Below, in pieces: positions 11,271 to 20,940 of a stretch of DNA of 48,268 nucleotides (position 1 is the stretch's first letter; the number at the start of each line of letters is the position of its first letter). Source of the DNA: Desulfobacterales bacterium (GTDB taxonomy: Bacteria > Desulfobacterota > Desulfobacteria > Desulfobacterales > JAHDSC01); the NCBI GenBank assembly GCA_016931455.1, contig JAFGES010000113.1, positions 1-48,268 on the forward strand. The letters run 5' to 3'. The notes below the pieces were generated by a model, which saw only the letters and a list, made by a program, of their open reading frames with translations, did no database searches and was not told where the DNA came from. Made by a program: the position numbers and the translations under genes.

Positions 11271-12530
11271 TCAGTCTATCGGATTTAATTCTCGTTCCTG
11301 AGGAAATATCGGCAAATAACGATACGATAGCATGACCAGTAAAATGCCGTATGCCACAGGCAGTATAGTTGTAGCAGTTTCCTGCCAACTCGGCAAATAC
11401 AGATACCAGCTTTCAAACGGCAGAATCGGTACAGCCATTACCTGAAGAACCATGACCCATCGATTAACACTGACTCCAATTACCGCCAGAACGACTGCAA
11501 TCCAGAGTGTAACGTTATTATTACGTCCGGTCTTTGTTATGAGAATGATTGCCGGCAGTATACCTCCAAGCACAATTTCCAGGAAAAGAATCCAAATTCC
11601 ATAGACCGGATTAGAATAAAAATGTTTCAGTGTATATCCCATGTCCGGCACGGTTACGGTCGCCCAATACACGGTATCAAGTATTTTTGCGATAATATAG
11701 CTTGCCAGCATCCATCCTGAAATTTTGGCCAGCAAATCGATGACATTTTGCTTGACCAATTTCTTTCCTGTAATAACCTCCGTCAGTTTGGTGATCATAA
11801 TCGTAAAACATGGACCGCAGGCAGCTGCCGACCAAGTAAAGAGAAAGAAAGTCCATGGCCAGATTAAAACTCCTTCGCGGTATCCGAACGGACGTCCGAA
11901 AAGCACACCCGCAACTCCGCCAAGAGACCCCTGATGGAAGAAGGACAAGAATGCTCCGGTTGCTGCAAATATAGCCATTATTTCGTGCATGTTGTGGGCT
12001 AGGTTATGAAAAAAGGGCACTTTATCGATCTGACGATTTTCTAGTACCAGCGGTATATATTCAATTGTTAGAACACCAAAGTAGCAGGAAAGGCAGAAAG
12101 CAACTTCCGTCAGCATGGAATGAACATTCGCATGCCAGAATATAAACCAGGCTCTAAGAGGCTGTCCGACATCGATTGCAAGAATAAGCAATGCCGAGCT
12201 ATAGCAAATGAACCCGATGAGAACCGCGTAATTGATAATATTCTTCAGCTCGTCTTTACCGATAATATATCTTAGAAAGCCGGTAAAGAAAGCGCCGCCA
12301 CCCAGTGCAATAACCGCAAGATCCGCCCAAATCCATAGTGCAAAGCCGTAGGCGTCATTCATGTTGGTCTGGTTAAGCCCTTTAAACCAACAAAGAAACA
12401 TGGCGTATACGCCCCACAGCAGTATGGCTCCGAAAATACAGATCCACAAGGCAAATTGCCATATTGGGCAACGTTGAACTCCCTTGGGTTTTAGCGCATC
12501 ATCCATAACGGGTATTAATGCAGAATCCAT
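11271..12530 (-). CDS. qrcD: Menaquinone reductase, NrfD-like integral membrane subunit QrcD
   Basis: This 419-residue polytopic protein belongs to the NrfD/PsrC family, with about ten hydrophobic helices. QrcD anchors the Qrc complex and holds the menaquinone site; related subunits in alternative complex III and polysulfide reductase also bind quinone. Conserved-looking intramembrane segments include the EVAFCLSCYFGVL region and FFHQGSLGG. It follows qrcC by 36 nt, with GAGGAG before the ATG. Position in a cytochrome - molybdopterin-like - ferredoxin - NrfD operon is what identifies it as QrcD rather than another NrfD. Confidence 0.92.
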   Translation of the reverse strand: MDSALIPVMDDALKPKGVQRCPIWQFALWICIFGAILLWGVYAMFLCWFKGLNQTNMNDAYGFALWIWADLAVIALGGGAFFTGFLRYIIGKDELKNIINYAVLIGFICYSSALLILAIDVGQPLRAWFIFWHANVHSMLTEVAFCLSCYFGVLTIEYIPLVLENRQIDKVPFFHNLAHNMHEIMAIFAATGAFLSFFHQGSLGGVAGVLFGRPFGYREGVLIWPWTFFLFTWSAAACGPCFTIMITKLTEVITGKKLVKQNVIDLLAKISGWMLASYIIAKILDTVYWATVTVPDMGYTLKHFYSNPVYGIWILFLEIVLGGILPAIILITKTGRNNNVTLWIAVVLAVIGVSVNRWVMVLQVMAVPILPFESWYLYLPSWQETATTILPVAYGILLVMLSYRYLPIFPQERELNPID

Positions 12531-12566
12531 AACTTATGTACTCCTCGATATGTGAAGTTTCCGTAT

Positions 12567-13352
12567 CTAAAGCTTTTTTATTTTAACCTCATTTGCGAGG
12601 TAATTATCTCCAGACCGCCTTACCCATTCACGACTTGAAATATAGTAAACCTTAGGATTTGTACCCAATCTTTCAAGTAATCGGAATGCATTCGGGCTCA
12701 TTTTTAATTTATACACCGCATGTTTCGGATTGTTCAGATCACCAAACGTTATCGCACCCGCAGGACATGCCTGTGTGCAGGCTGTTTGATACTCATGCTC
12801 CTCCACCTCTCTCCGTCCTTCAGCCATCGCTTTATCCTTTGCGACCTGATACCTCGGGAAACAGAAGCTGCACTTTTCGACGACCCCTCGCATTCTGGGC
12901 GAAACATTCGGGTTCAAATATTTTTCCATACCTTCAGGCCAGACCGGATCCCACCAGTTAAAATAGCGAGCATGATAAGGGCAGGCAGCCATACAATACC
13001 GACATCCAAAACATCGGGTATAAATTTGGCTGACAATGCCCGTTTCCATATCGTAGTCCGTAACGGTAGCCGGACAAACCGATACGCAAGGCGCATGGCC
13101 ATGTTGGCCTTCACAATGCATGCATGGCCTTGGAAGATAACATATGTCTGTTTCCGGAAAAGGTTTACCATTTGTGAGCTTATAGATGCGCAACCACGTT
13201 ATGCTGAGCAGCTTATCGGTTTCATCCTCCTTAAACGGCACATTGTTTTCAGCCATACAAGCCACCATACAAGCCCCACATCCGGTACACTTATCCAGAT
13301 CTATGACCATTCCGTATTTTTTGGCTTTTATGTGTTTATGTTCTTCTTTCAT
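12567..13352 (-). CDS. qrcC: Menaquinone reductase, iron-sulfur subunit QrcC
   Basis: This is a 261-residue ferredoxin-type protein of the periplasmic iron-sulfur family. Cysteine clusters are visible in order: CTGCGACMVAC (Cys22/25/28/32), CMHCEGQHGHAPCVSVCP, CFGCRYCMAACPY, then CSFC and CTQACP. This spacing fits several [4Fe-4S] clusters as in DmsB/PsrB-like subunits. In Qrc it carries electrons between QrcB/QrcA and the quinone site in QrcD. It has no signal peptide of its own, which is normal because it is exported with the Tat-dependent catalytic subunit. Confidence 0.92.
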   Translation of the reverse strand: MKEEHKHIKAKKYGMVIDLDKCTGCGACMVACMAENNVPFKEDETDKLLSITWLRIYKLTNGKPFPETDICYLPRPCMHCEGQHGHAPCVSVCPATVTDYDMETGIVSQIYTRCFGCRYCMAACPYHARYFNWWDPVWPEGMEKYLNPNVSPRMRGVVEKCSFCFPRYQVAKDKAMAEGRREVEEHEYQTACTQACPAGAITFGDLNNPKHAVYKLKMSPNAFRLLERLGTNPKVYYISSREWVRRSGDNYLANEVKIKKL

Positions 13353-13373
13353 CAGAACCTCATACTATATCGT

Positions 13374-15650
13374 TTAGGCTTTGGTCAGCTTTGCCCTGAT
13401 TCCCCAGGTTGCATCCAAGCCGGAAACAGGATCTTCAACCGAACCGATGAGTTCGTTAAAATTAACGCCCTTACCCCCCAAAAATTTATCATAGGCCGTA
13501 TGTCCGAGTCCTCGCGGCAATGCAATAATCCCCGGCATAATTCCGTCATAAAGATGCACTCTAACCTTTGCGGTGCCTACCGGCGTCGCCAACTTTGCGA
13601 ATCCGCCTTCCGACATGCCGAGTTGTTTAGCCGTCTCAGGGTTAATCTCGATTAGAACATCTTTACCTTTCAGTACCGTATCCTCAACGGCCTTCATAAC
13701 AAAAGGCGGATCTCCGATAAAGCCATTGGCAAGTCGCATTGAATCGTATGGAATAAGCACAAGCGGATAAGACGCTTCATCGCCTTCAAGTGTTGAGGAA
13801 CTAAATCCAAAAAGTGAAGCGATATCTTTTGCTTTACCGGCGGCAATAAATTCAAATTTTTTAGATGCCGTCTTGAACGCATTTTTCCAGTCAGCAGGTT
13901 TCAAACTCGAATCGATCCAATAACCATTTTCTTCCAGGCTATCCCATTTTTCAGAAAGTGTTTCTTTTAAACAGGTTTCATAATCATCCCATGGAAAAGC
14001 CTTTTCAATCGTTCCGCCCAATCCTTTCGCCAGCAGAAAAATTGTGTCACCTAAATTTTTGGTTTCGAATTGAGGTGCAATAACCGGTTTCGCAAGGCCG
14101 ATAAATGGTTTTTGAAAACCAACCGGTGTCGGAATATCCTCATAGCGTTCCAGATAAACGTGGTTCGGCAAAATGATGTCTGCATATTTTGCGGTTTCAT
14201 CCAGATAAGAAGAAAAACCGACAATGTAAGGAATCTTATCAAAAGCCTCTTTAACCGCTTTGGTGTTCGGCAAAGCGTAAATAGGATTGGCCCCGGCAAC
14301 AAATAGCACTTGAATCGGATTTTCTTGACCGGAATTGAGAATTCCGGGAACTCGATTCAACAAATATTGAGAATAAGGATAACTTGCACTGCCGGCTGCA
14401 TCAATACGTGGCTCCTTTATCCCCTTTTCGGCTACATCATCCATTTCCACTTTAGGCCATTTGATGTAACCGGGTTTGGGAATCGACCAAACGCCTCCGG
14501 TTTTGTTAATATTTCCAACAAGAGCGTTAAGAGCATAGATCGCCATAAATTCATTCAGACGACCTGAAGTACTTCGTCCTTGATTACGGCCACCAATTGC
14601 CAATGGTTTGGAAGCCCTTACAAAGCTTCGAGCTAAAGATATGATTGTAGATTTATCGATACCCGTAATTTTAGCAACTTTATCAGGGCCGTATCCCTCT
14701 AAAACAAATTGCTTAAATCCTATCTGAGTTTTTCCGGCATCGTCTTTCCAATTTTCAAATCCGAAAGCATAATTTTCTACAAATTCTTTATCGTATAAAG
14801 ATTCCTTAATAATTACAGATGCAAGCCCTAAGGCTAATGCAGCTTCCGTACCCGGTTTTATTGGAATCCATTTATCCGATTTCGCAGCAGTAATTGAAAG
14901 ACGAGGCTCAATCTGAACCACTTTGCCTTTACCTTCGCGCCAGCGACTGCTTGCCTGAAACATTCGAACCGGTGACCCCCAACCTTCAACAATTCCACTG
15001 CCGAAACTTAAAACAAAATCCGAATTTTCGACATCAAAAGCCACAGATGCTTGAATGCCCTGTGTTAAATACAACGCAAGCTCATAGGAATCTTGCATCG
15101 AAGGCATTGTAAAAAAATTCGGAGATCCGTAAGCGGTTAAAAAACGTTTAAGCAGTTGTGCGACGGTTCCCTGATCAGACCCGGAAATACAGGAAACCGC
15201 ATGGGCTTGACCTGTTGATCGAACCTCAGACAACTTATTGACGACCTCTGAAATCGCTTCATCCCAAGTGATCTTTTGAAAACTTCCCTGACCTCGATTT
15301 CCTATTCGTTTCAAAGGTGTTTTGATACGCCGATCATATCCGTATAAGTTTTGCAGGCCTGATAGACCCAAAAGACACACTCCTCCAGAATTTATGGGGT
15401 GTCCCTCTTTACCTTCTACCTTTACAGCCCGGTCACCAATCTTACGAACCGTGATACCACAGCCACCGGGACAAAGGGTGCAGGTAGAATTTACATAATT
15501 TACTTCACCAATTTCCGGCACTGGCGTCCATGGCCACATCTGTGTCCATATGGAAATATCATCTATCAGCTTCCAGGGTAATGGTGAAAGGGCTGTACCC
15601 GCAGCAACACCCATTCCAAGTGACAAGAAACTTCTTCTGTCTATTTTCAT
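13374..15650 (-). CDS. qrcB: Menaquinone reductase, molybdopterin-oxidoreductase-like subunit QrcB
   Basis: This 758-residue protein is built like a molybdopterin oxidoreductase. It starts with a twin-arginine signal (DRRSFLSLG at residues 4-12, then a hydrophobic stretch). A cluster motif CTLCPGGCGI (Cys57, 60, 64) plus Cys92 follows, then the large catalytic-fold domains and the C-terminal molydopterin-dinucleotide-binding barrel. In the characterised Desulfovibrio Qrc complex this subunit lacks detectable molybdenum and acts structurally or in electron relay; whether that holds here cannot be seen. It is periplasmic and sits 22 nt before qrcC. Confidence 0.93.
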   Translation of the reverse strand: MKIDRRSFLSLGMGVAAGTALSPLPWKLIDDISIWTQMWPWTPVPEIGEVNYVNSTCTLCPGGCGITVRKIGDRAVKVEGKEGHPINSGGVCLLGLSGLQNLYGYDRRIKTPLKRIGNRGQGSFQKITWDEAISEVVNKLSEVRSTGQAHAVSCISGSDQGTVAQLLKRFLTAYGSPNFFTMPSMQDSYELALYLTQGIQASVAFDVENSDFVLSFGSGIVEGWGSPVRMFQASSRWREGKGKVVQIEPRLSITAAKSDKWIPIKPGTEAALALGLASVIIKESLYDKEFVENYAFGFENWKDDAGKTQIGFKQFVLEGYGPDKVAKITGIDKSTIISLARSFVRASKPLAIGGRNQGRSTSGRLNEFMAIYALNALVGNINKTGGVWSIPKPGYIKWPKVEMDDVAEKGIKEPRIDAAGSASYPYSQYLLNRVPGILNSGQENPIQVLFVAGANPIYALPNTKAVKEAFDKIPYIVGFSSYLDETAKYADIILPNHVYLERYEDIPTPVGFQKPFIGLAKPVIAPQFETKNLGDTIFLLAKGLGGTIEKAFPWDDYETCLKETLSEKWDSLEENGYWIDSSLKPADWKNAFKTASKKFEFIAAGKAKDIASLFGFSSSTLEGDEASYPLVLIPYDSMRLANGFIGDPPFVMKAVEDTVLKGKDVLIEINPETAKQLGMSEGGFAKLATPVGTAKVRVHLYDGIMPGIIALPRGLGHTAYDKFLGGKGVNFNELIGSVEDPVSGLDATWGIRAKLTKA

Positions 15651-15737
15651 AGATTCTACCCCTTAACCTTAAATAAGGAACAAGCTTTTGAGCATTTTAT
15701 AGTTATTTCGATACGAATATTATATGTATACACAATT

Positions 15738-16397
15738 TTACTTATGACATACAAAACATCCGCCTTTTTTTGTCTGAACGCTAGCTTGTCTGACGTGATT
15801 TTTGACATGGCATTCAGAGCAATCATCCATTTTCATCCGATCCCATGTATTCTTCTTGAAACCTGCGATATTCTTTCCCCAGATGTCCCGGCTATAGCCT
15901 GAAATCCGGTTCTGTTCATAAATCTTTGAATGTTCGGATTCACCAATCGCCCCGTGACATGTCGCACAATCCATCTCAGCCATTTTGGTATGCGTCACAT
16001 GTGAAAAGAAAACACAATCCGGTTGTCTGGAATAAACCAGCCATGGAACTTCTTTTCCTTCCGCCACATATTCATTAACGAATTTGGCCTCTTCGGGGTC
16101 TTCTCCTTGCACCTCTTCATGACAATCTACACACTGTGCAAGTTTTGGAACGCCGGAAAATGATCCGTCCTCACGAATATAATGGCAGCTTTCACACCCC
16201 TGATCAACAGCCTCGACATGTAAAACATGATTAAAATCAATCGGCTGCTTTTTCTTGGAATAAAGAAGGCTCGGAAAAATCATCCATCCCACAATCAGAC
16301 TTGCAAATAGCCCGATAATAAAAAACAGGATAATGAATCCACGAACCCCGTCTTCCTGCCCTTTCTGATCCGTCTTTTTGTCATCTAATTTACTCAT
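15738..16397 (-). CDS. qrcA: Menaquinone reductase, multihaem cytochrome c subunit QrcA
   Basis: This 219-residue protein has one N-terminal membrane anchor (about 19-45) and a periplasmic domain. Five canonical CXXCH haem sites start at residues 68, 89, 144, 193 and 214. QrcA takes electrons from the periplasmic type I cytochrome c3 pool, which is reduced by hydrogenases and formate dehydrogenases, and passes them to the complex. The Desulfovibrio subunit is described as hexahaem. Here a sixth classical motif is not visible, although Cys128 followed by VFFSH may be the remnant or an unusual site. It is the first gene of the operon. Confidence 0.92.
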   Translation of the reverse strand: MSKLDDKKTDQKGQEDGVRGFIILFFIIGLFASLIVGWMIFPSLLYSKKKQPIDFNHVLHVEAVDQGCESCHYIREDGSFSGVPKLAQCVDCHEEVQGEDPEEAKFVNEYVAEGKEVPWLVYSRQPDCVFFSHVTHTKMAEMDCATCHGAIGESEHSKIYEQNRISGYSRDIWGKNIAGFKKNTWDRMKMDDCSECHVKNHVRQASVQTKKGGCFVCHK

Positions 16398-16605
16398 GTA
16401 AACTCCGTCAAGCTGTAGTTGATGTATTCACCCTATGCGAAAACAATCATTAATAAAACTTGATCCCTAGCCCCTAACGAAAAATGTAAAACTTCCCTTC
16501 ATACAAAACAAAAAAATAAATTTTTTTGCCATTCAAATTGATGGACCGGATCCTCAATTGAAGTACTATCAAAGGATATTTTACACCTTCCAAATTACTT
16601 GCGCT

Positions 16606-16634
16606 TGTGTATCGATAGATTTCACTTTTGTCAA
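16606..16634 (-). promoter_or_regulatory. Candidate promoter of the qrc operon
   Basis: On the minus strand TTGACA (16634-16629) is followed after 17 nt by TACACA (16611-16606). The -35 is perfect but the -10 is only moderately good. It lies between the cytochrome-assembly gene and qrcA and would give a leader of roughly 200 nt. Confidence 0.4.
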
Positions 16635-16662
16635 GAAAAAATCATTTGGTATCCGGTAGCGA

Positions 16663-17502
16663 TTATCCCTTTCCATAACTATGCAAACCCGGTAGCAAGT
16701 TGACGCCGAAATAGGTGAAGAGAACCGCCAAAAAACCGATAATTGAAAGATAGGCTATCTTTTTGCCGTACCAGCCACGCACCAATCGGGCATGCAGCAG
16801 GGCCGCATAAATAAACCACGTAATTAGAGACCATGTTTCTTTTGGATCCCATGACCAATAGCTTCCCCAGGCTGAATTTGCCCATACCGCTCCGGTTATG
16901 ATTCCAATCGACAGAAAAAGAAAACCAAACATTATGGTTTGATAGGTCAGTTCATCTAAAATTTTGGAGTTCGGAAGATACGCAACCAAACGGCTTTTGC
17001 CCTGGGTTTTCTTTTGTTTGAAAAGATACATCAAACTGATTCCAAAAGCGATCGCAAAAGCCGCATAACCGAGAAAACATGCCACAACATGAGCAATTAA
17101 CCAGTTGCTTTGCAGAGCGGGAACTAAAGGCTGTATACGGTCACTGATGTTGGGAGACATCGACGCATAGGCCATTGCCAAAAAACCGAGCGGAGCTGCA
17201 AATACACCGACGATACGATTTTTATACCGGTACTCTATGACAAGATAAATCAACATGATGGTCCAGGAAAAAAAAACTAAAGATTCATACATGTTCGAAA
17301 GCGGCGCGTGCCCTATACCCAACTGATAAGATTCCACCCATCTCAGAATGATACCGCCGGTATTTCCCAAAAGACCCCCGACAACCGTCCAGCTAGCCAG
17401 TTTGCCCGGCAACGGTTTTCTGAAAATCCAGGAGGCGATATATAATAATGCCGCCAGTCCATAGATAAAGGTAGTTATTGATAACACGTTTGAACTGTTC
17501 AT
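16663..17502 (-). CDS. Cytochrome c biogenesis protein, CcsA/CcsB (ResC) family
   Basis: This 279-residue polytopic membrane protein contains the haem-handling WWD-type motif WGSYWSWDPKETWSLITW (about residues 210-227) and several conserved histidines, as in NLIAHV-like and LLHARL segments. Such proteins deliver and attach haem to CXXCH apocytochromes on the periplasmic side. The ATG at 17502 has GGGAG at good spacing; a TTG five codons upstream overlaps that ribosome site and is unlikely. Its place directly upstream of the multihaem qrcA suggests supply of haem to the respiratory complex. A separate ResB/CcsB-like partner is not in the window. Confidence 0.9.
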   Translation of the reverse strand: MNSSNVLSITTFIYGLAALLYIASWIFRKPLPGKLASWTVVGGLLGNTGGIILRWVESYQLGIGHAPLSNMYESLVFFSWTIMLIYLVIEYRYKNRIVGVFAAPLGFLAMAYASMSPNISDRIQPLVPALQSNWLIAHVVACFLGYAAFAIAFGISLMYLFKQKKTQGKSRLVAYLPNSKILDELTYQTIMFGFLFLSIGIITGAVWANSAWGSYWSWDPKETWSLITWFIYAALLHARLVRGWYGKKIAYLSIIGFLAVLFTYFGVNLLPGLHSYGKG

Positions 17503-17752
17503 ATAGCTATCTCCCAAAAATGCTCAATAGTGAAAATTTAATCTGAAAACGAATATAGAGTAAAGATTTACTCTAAAAACTATTTGATTGCAAGTTACAA
17601 TTTCTATGCACCGACCTCATTTCCCACATCAGACCACACTGATTAACAAGAGAAATAACTTGCATCTTCGGCGGCTATTTTTTAGAATAAACATTCGTAT
17701 AAATGATTATAAAATTAAGACTCACCTTACTCGAGTACAAGGAGGTTAAATC

Positions 17753-18199
17753 ATGCCGGGGTTGATTATATGGAAAGACCAGGAAATCAATCGGATGAAA
17801 AAGGATATGGAGCGTCTTCTATCCAAACTTAGAAATGATTTCGGTATGCCTCTCTTTTCGCGAACTGATAAAAGTGCGCATTTTATTCAATTATCCGAAA
17901 CACAAGACTATTTGATTGCCGAGGCGCAGGTTCCCGATATTGATCCTGAGAACCTGGAAATTTCAATAACTGATGAACTGCTTACCATAAAGGGTGAGGT
18001 CAAACGCGAGCACGTTCGACAAGAAAAAAATTATAACTCCATTGAAAGAAGAAGAGATACCTTTTCCCGCACCATCAAACTTCCATGCCGAGTCAAGATC
18101 GAGGACGTGGAAGCCACGTATCAAGAAGGCGTATTAAATATCTCCATGCCGAAATGTAAACCTGAAATTGCACGTGGAGTGAAAGTAAAAATAAAATAA
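17753..18199 (+). CDS. Small heat-shock protein, Hsp20 family
   Basis: This 148-residue protein has an alpha-crystallin domain from about residue 45 to 140. YLIAEAQVPDIDPENLEISI, LTIKGEVKREH, RRRDTFSRTIKLP and YQEGVLNISMPK are the usual beta-strand landmarks. Hsp20 proteins are ATP-independent holdases that bind unfolding proteins. AAGGAGG precedes the ATG. I see no CIRCE element or clear sigma-32 promoter upstream. The Lon-related protease gene follows 150 nt downstream on the same strand, so the two may form a protein-quality-control pair. Confidence 0.92.
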   Translation: MPGLIIWKDQEINRMKKDMERLLSKLRNDFGMPLFSRTDKSAHFIQLSETQDYLIAEAQVPDIDPENLEISITDELLTIKGEVKREHVRQEKNYNSIERRRDTFSRTIKLPCRVKIEDVEATYQEGVLNISMPKCKPEIARGVKVKIK

Positions 18200-18348
18200 G
18201 GAACTCCCGGAAAACATTTCCCGGTGAATTTAATTTCAGGGCTATAGACGCTCCAGTGAAAGAACCGAATCTATCAATGATAACATGATCGTGAATCTAA
18301 ATACCTATAAATTAAGCGATTTAAAACAAATTATGTCAGGAGTCATAG

Positions 18349-20814
18349 ATGGCCATTAAAAAATCAGATAAAAAAGTAAGCGTTGAAAAGCTAAGATGGC
18401 GACTTGATCCAGCTACTCTCCCGTTTGAAAGCACTGAAGACCTCACACCGCTGAAAGAAATAATCGGTCAAAAAAGAGGCGTCGAGGCATTTCGCTTCGG
18501 AATGGGAATTGATAAGGAGGGATATAATGTTTTTGTAACCGGCACTGCGGGTTCGGGAAGAATGTCGACGGTTAAAAAATTGCTTGAAGAGATATCGGAA
18601 ACAAAGGGTAAAGTTCCCGATGACCTTTGCTATGTCAATAATTTCAAGAATCCTGAAACCCCCATTCTTTTAAAACTCGAAGCCGGTATGGGGTTGGAAT
18701 TCAAGAAGGATATTCATAATTTTATCGAAACCCTGAAGAAAGAGGTTCCGCAGCTTTTTGAAAGCCAGGATTATCTCAATCGGAAAAAAGAGATCATGGA
18801 GGAATACGAAAAACGGGGTAAAGACTTTTTCAAGGAGCTTGATAAGAAAGTCAGAGAGGAGGGCTTTGCACTTATCGACGTTCAAATCGGCCAGATGAAG
18901 CGCCCTGAAGTAGCACCTTTGATTGATGGAAAACCGGTACACATCGATCAGGTCGAAGACATGGTGGAAAAAGGACGGTTTCCAAAAGAGGAGTTTGAAG
19001 AACTACAAAAAAAACAGGCAAAGCTTAAAGAAAACATCAACCAAATTTCCATCGAAATCAGAGATCTCAATCGAGAGATCGCTAAAAATATAGAAAAGAT
19101 GGATCGATACATGTTCATGAACATGGCTTCCGAAATCGCATCGCCTATAAGAAGTAAATATAAAAATGAAAGAATTGATACCTACCTCCACGATATGCTG
19201 GAGGATATGACCGAGAACTTCAAAATTTTTTCGGCCCAGCCTCAAGTCGCTATACCCGGCTTGCCTTTTGTGTTTTCCGAAGGTGACTCTTTTCAGCCTT
19301 ATACGGTAAATCTGCTGGTAGACAATAAGGATCGGAAACGATCCCCGGTGATCGTTGAACCGTTTCCGAACTACCGGAATCTTTTTGGAAGCATAGAGAA
19401 AGTCGTTGATCGCAGTGGTGTTTGGCGTACGGATTTCAGCAAAATCAAAGCCGGCTCTTTTCTAAAAGCCAATGGGGGCTATCTGGTCCTGAATCTGCTT
19501 GATGCCCTTTTAGAACCGGGCGTATGGCCGGCCCTTAAAAGATCCTTAAAAACCAAGAAAATGGAAATTCAGACTTACGATCCCTTTTACCTGTTTACGA
19601 CCACCGGTATCAAACCGGAACCGATTGAAACCGATATTAAAGTCGTCGTCATATCGGATCAACGTATGTATCATCTGCTTTTGATGTATGACGAGGACGT
19701 TAAAAAGATTTTTAAAGTCAGAGCGGATTTTGACAGCGCCATGGATAAAAATGAAGCTTCGATCCGCCAATTTGCCGAGTTCATTAGAATGAAACAAGAT
19801 GAGGATAATCTAAAACCGTTCGACAAAACCGCGATAGCCGCAATGGTGGAACATGCAGTCCGTATGACCGATCGGCAAGAGAAAATAAGCACCAGCTTCC
19901 CCACAATAACAGACCTCATTCGTGAAGCCGATTATTGGGCCGGGCAGGAAAATCAATCCGTCATTCAGGGACAACATGTCGATAAAGCCGTTGAAGAAAG
20001 GATATTTAGGTCCAACTTGGTTGAAGAACATATTCAGGAAATGATTGACCGGGGAACCCTAATGATCGATTTTGATGGAAAAAAAGTCGGACAAGTTAAT
20101 GGACTAGCTGTTTATAGTTTAGGCGATTATATGTTTGGAAAACCTTCGCGTATTACAGCATCTACTTCCATGGGCCGTTCGGGAATCATCAACATCGAAC
20201 GCGAAGCCGACCTTTCAGGCAGCACCCACAATAAAGGCGTCTTAATTTTAAGTGGCTATTTAAGGGAAAAATATGCTCAGGATAAACCTTTAACTATGAG
20301 CGCCAGTATTGCCTTTGAACAGTCATACAGCGGTGTCGACGGCGACAGTGCTTCATCCACGGAAATCTATGCCCTTCTTTCCAGCCTGTCCCGAATTCCA
20401 TTGCGGCAGGATATCGCCGTTACCGGATCGGTAAATCAAAAAGGAGAGATACAAGCCATCGGCGGCGTGAATGAAAAGATCGAGGGATTTTACGATTGCT
20501 GTCGAAAAACAAGCTTAACCGGTCATCAAGGCGTTCTGATACCTGAATCGAACATCAAAGATCTTATGCTTCGTAAAGATGTGGTAGAGGCGGTAAAAAA
20601 TGGTAAGTTTAATGTTTATTGCGCCAAAACCATCGATGAAGGCATTGAAATCCTCACAGGGGAAACGGCAGGTGAAAAACAGCCGGACGGCACCTATCCC
20701 GAGGGAACGATCAATGCCATAGTGAACCAAAAACTGAAAGAATTAGCCGAAGGTTTGAAAAAATTTGCCGGAACTGAGGAAGAAGACAAAAAAGAGAAGA
20801 AAAGAAAAAAGTGA
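18349..20814 (+). CDS. Lon-related ATP-dependent protease (LonB/YcbZ-like)
   Basis: This 821-residue protein joins an AAA+-like N-terminal region to a C-terminal Lon peptidase domain. The peptidase Ser-Lys dyad is intact: Ser667 in DGDSASS and Lys710 in GGVNEKIEG. Their 43-residue spacing equals that of S679 and K722 in E. coli Lon. The N-terminal nucleotide loop reads GTAGSGRMS (65-73), with Arg where classical Walker A has Lys, as I recall being common in this subfamily. A long charged coiled-coil insert covers about 125-245, and FLKANGGYLVLNLLDAL is the Walker B region. The last ~20 residues are highly charged. A terminator follows at once. Confidence 0.92.
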   Translation: MAIKKSDKKVSVEKLRWRLDPATLPFESTEDLTPLKEIIGQKRGVEAFRFGMGIDKEGYNVFVTGTAGSGRMSTVKKLLEEISETKGKVPDDLCYVNNFKNPETPILLKLEAGMGLEFKKDIHNFIETLKKEVPQLFESQDYLNRKKEIMEEYEKRGKDFFKELDKKVREEGFALIDVQIGQMKRPEVAPLIDGKPVHIDQVEDMVEKGRFPKEEFEELQKKQAKLKENINQISIEIRDLNREIAKNIEKMDRYMFMNMASEIASPIRSKYKNERIDTYLHDMLEDMTENFKIFSAQPQVAIPGLPFVFSEGDSFQPYTVNLLVDNKDRKRSPVIVEPFPNYRNLFGSIEKVVDRSGVWRTDFSKIKAGSFLKANGGYLVLNLLDALLEPGVWPALKRSLKTKKMEIQTYDPFYLFTTTGIKPEPIETDIKVVVISDQRMYHLLLMYDEDVKKIFKVRADFDSAMDKNEASIRQFAEFIRMKQDEDNLKPFDKTAIAAMVEHAVRMTDRQEKISTSFPTITDLIREADYWAGQENQSVIQGQHVDKAVEERIFRSNLVEEHIQEMIDRGTLMIDFDGKKVGQVNGLAVYSLGDYMFGKPSRITASTSMGRSGIINIEREADLSGSTHNKGVLILSGYLREKYAQDKPLTMSASIAFEQSYSGVDGDSASSTEIYALLSSLSRIPLRQDIAVTGSVNQKGEIQAIGGVNEKIEGFYDCCRKTSLTGHQGVLIPESNIKDLMLRKDVVEAVKNGKFNVYCAKTIDEGIEILTGETAGEKQPDGTYPEGTINAIVNQKLKELAEGLKKFAGTEEEDKKEKKRKK

Positions 20815-20830
20815 TAAAAACAAACCGTAA

Positions 20831-20857
20831 GGGGCTGAAATAAAAACAGCCCCTTTT
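20831..20857 (+). terminator. Terminator of the lon-like gene
   Basis: GGGGCTG (20831-20837) and CAGCCCC (20847-20853) form a perfect 7-bp stem with a 9-nt loop followed by TTTT. It starts 16 nt after the protease stop codon. Confidence 0.85.
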
Positions 20858-20940
20858 AGCATATTTTACCGAATTTCCCTAATACTTCCAAATAATTCCC
20901 AATCATTTCCGCGGAAATTAATTTGCTGCCGCTCAGATGA

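Noticed and set aside
12720-13655. Long plus-strand open frame of about 311 codons across qrcC and the end of qrcB
   Set aside because: It is antisense to two well-identified genes with conserved cysteine motifs, and its product has no coherent domain pattern.
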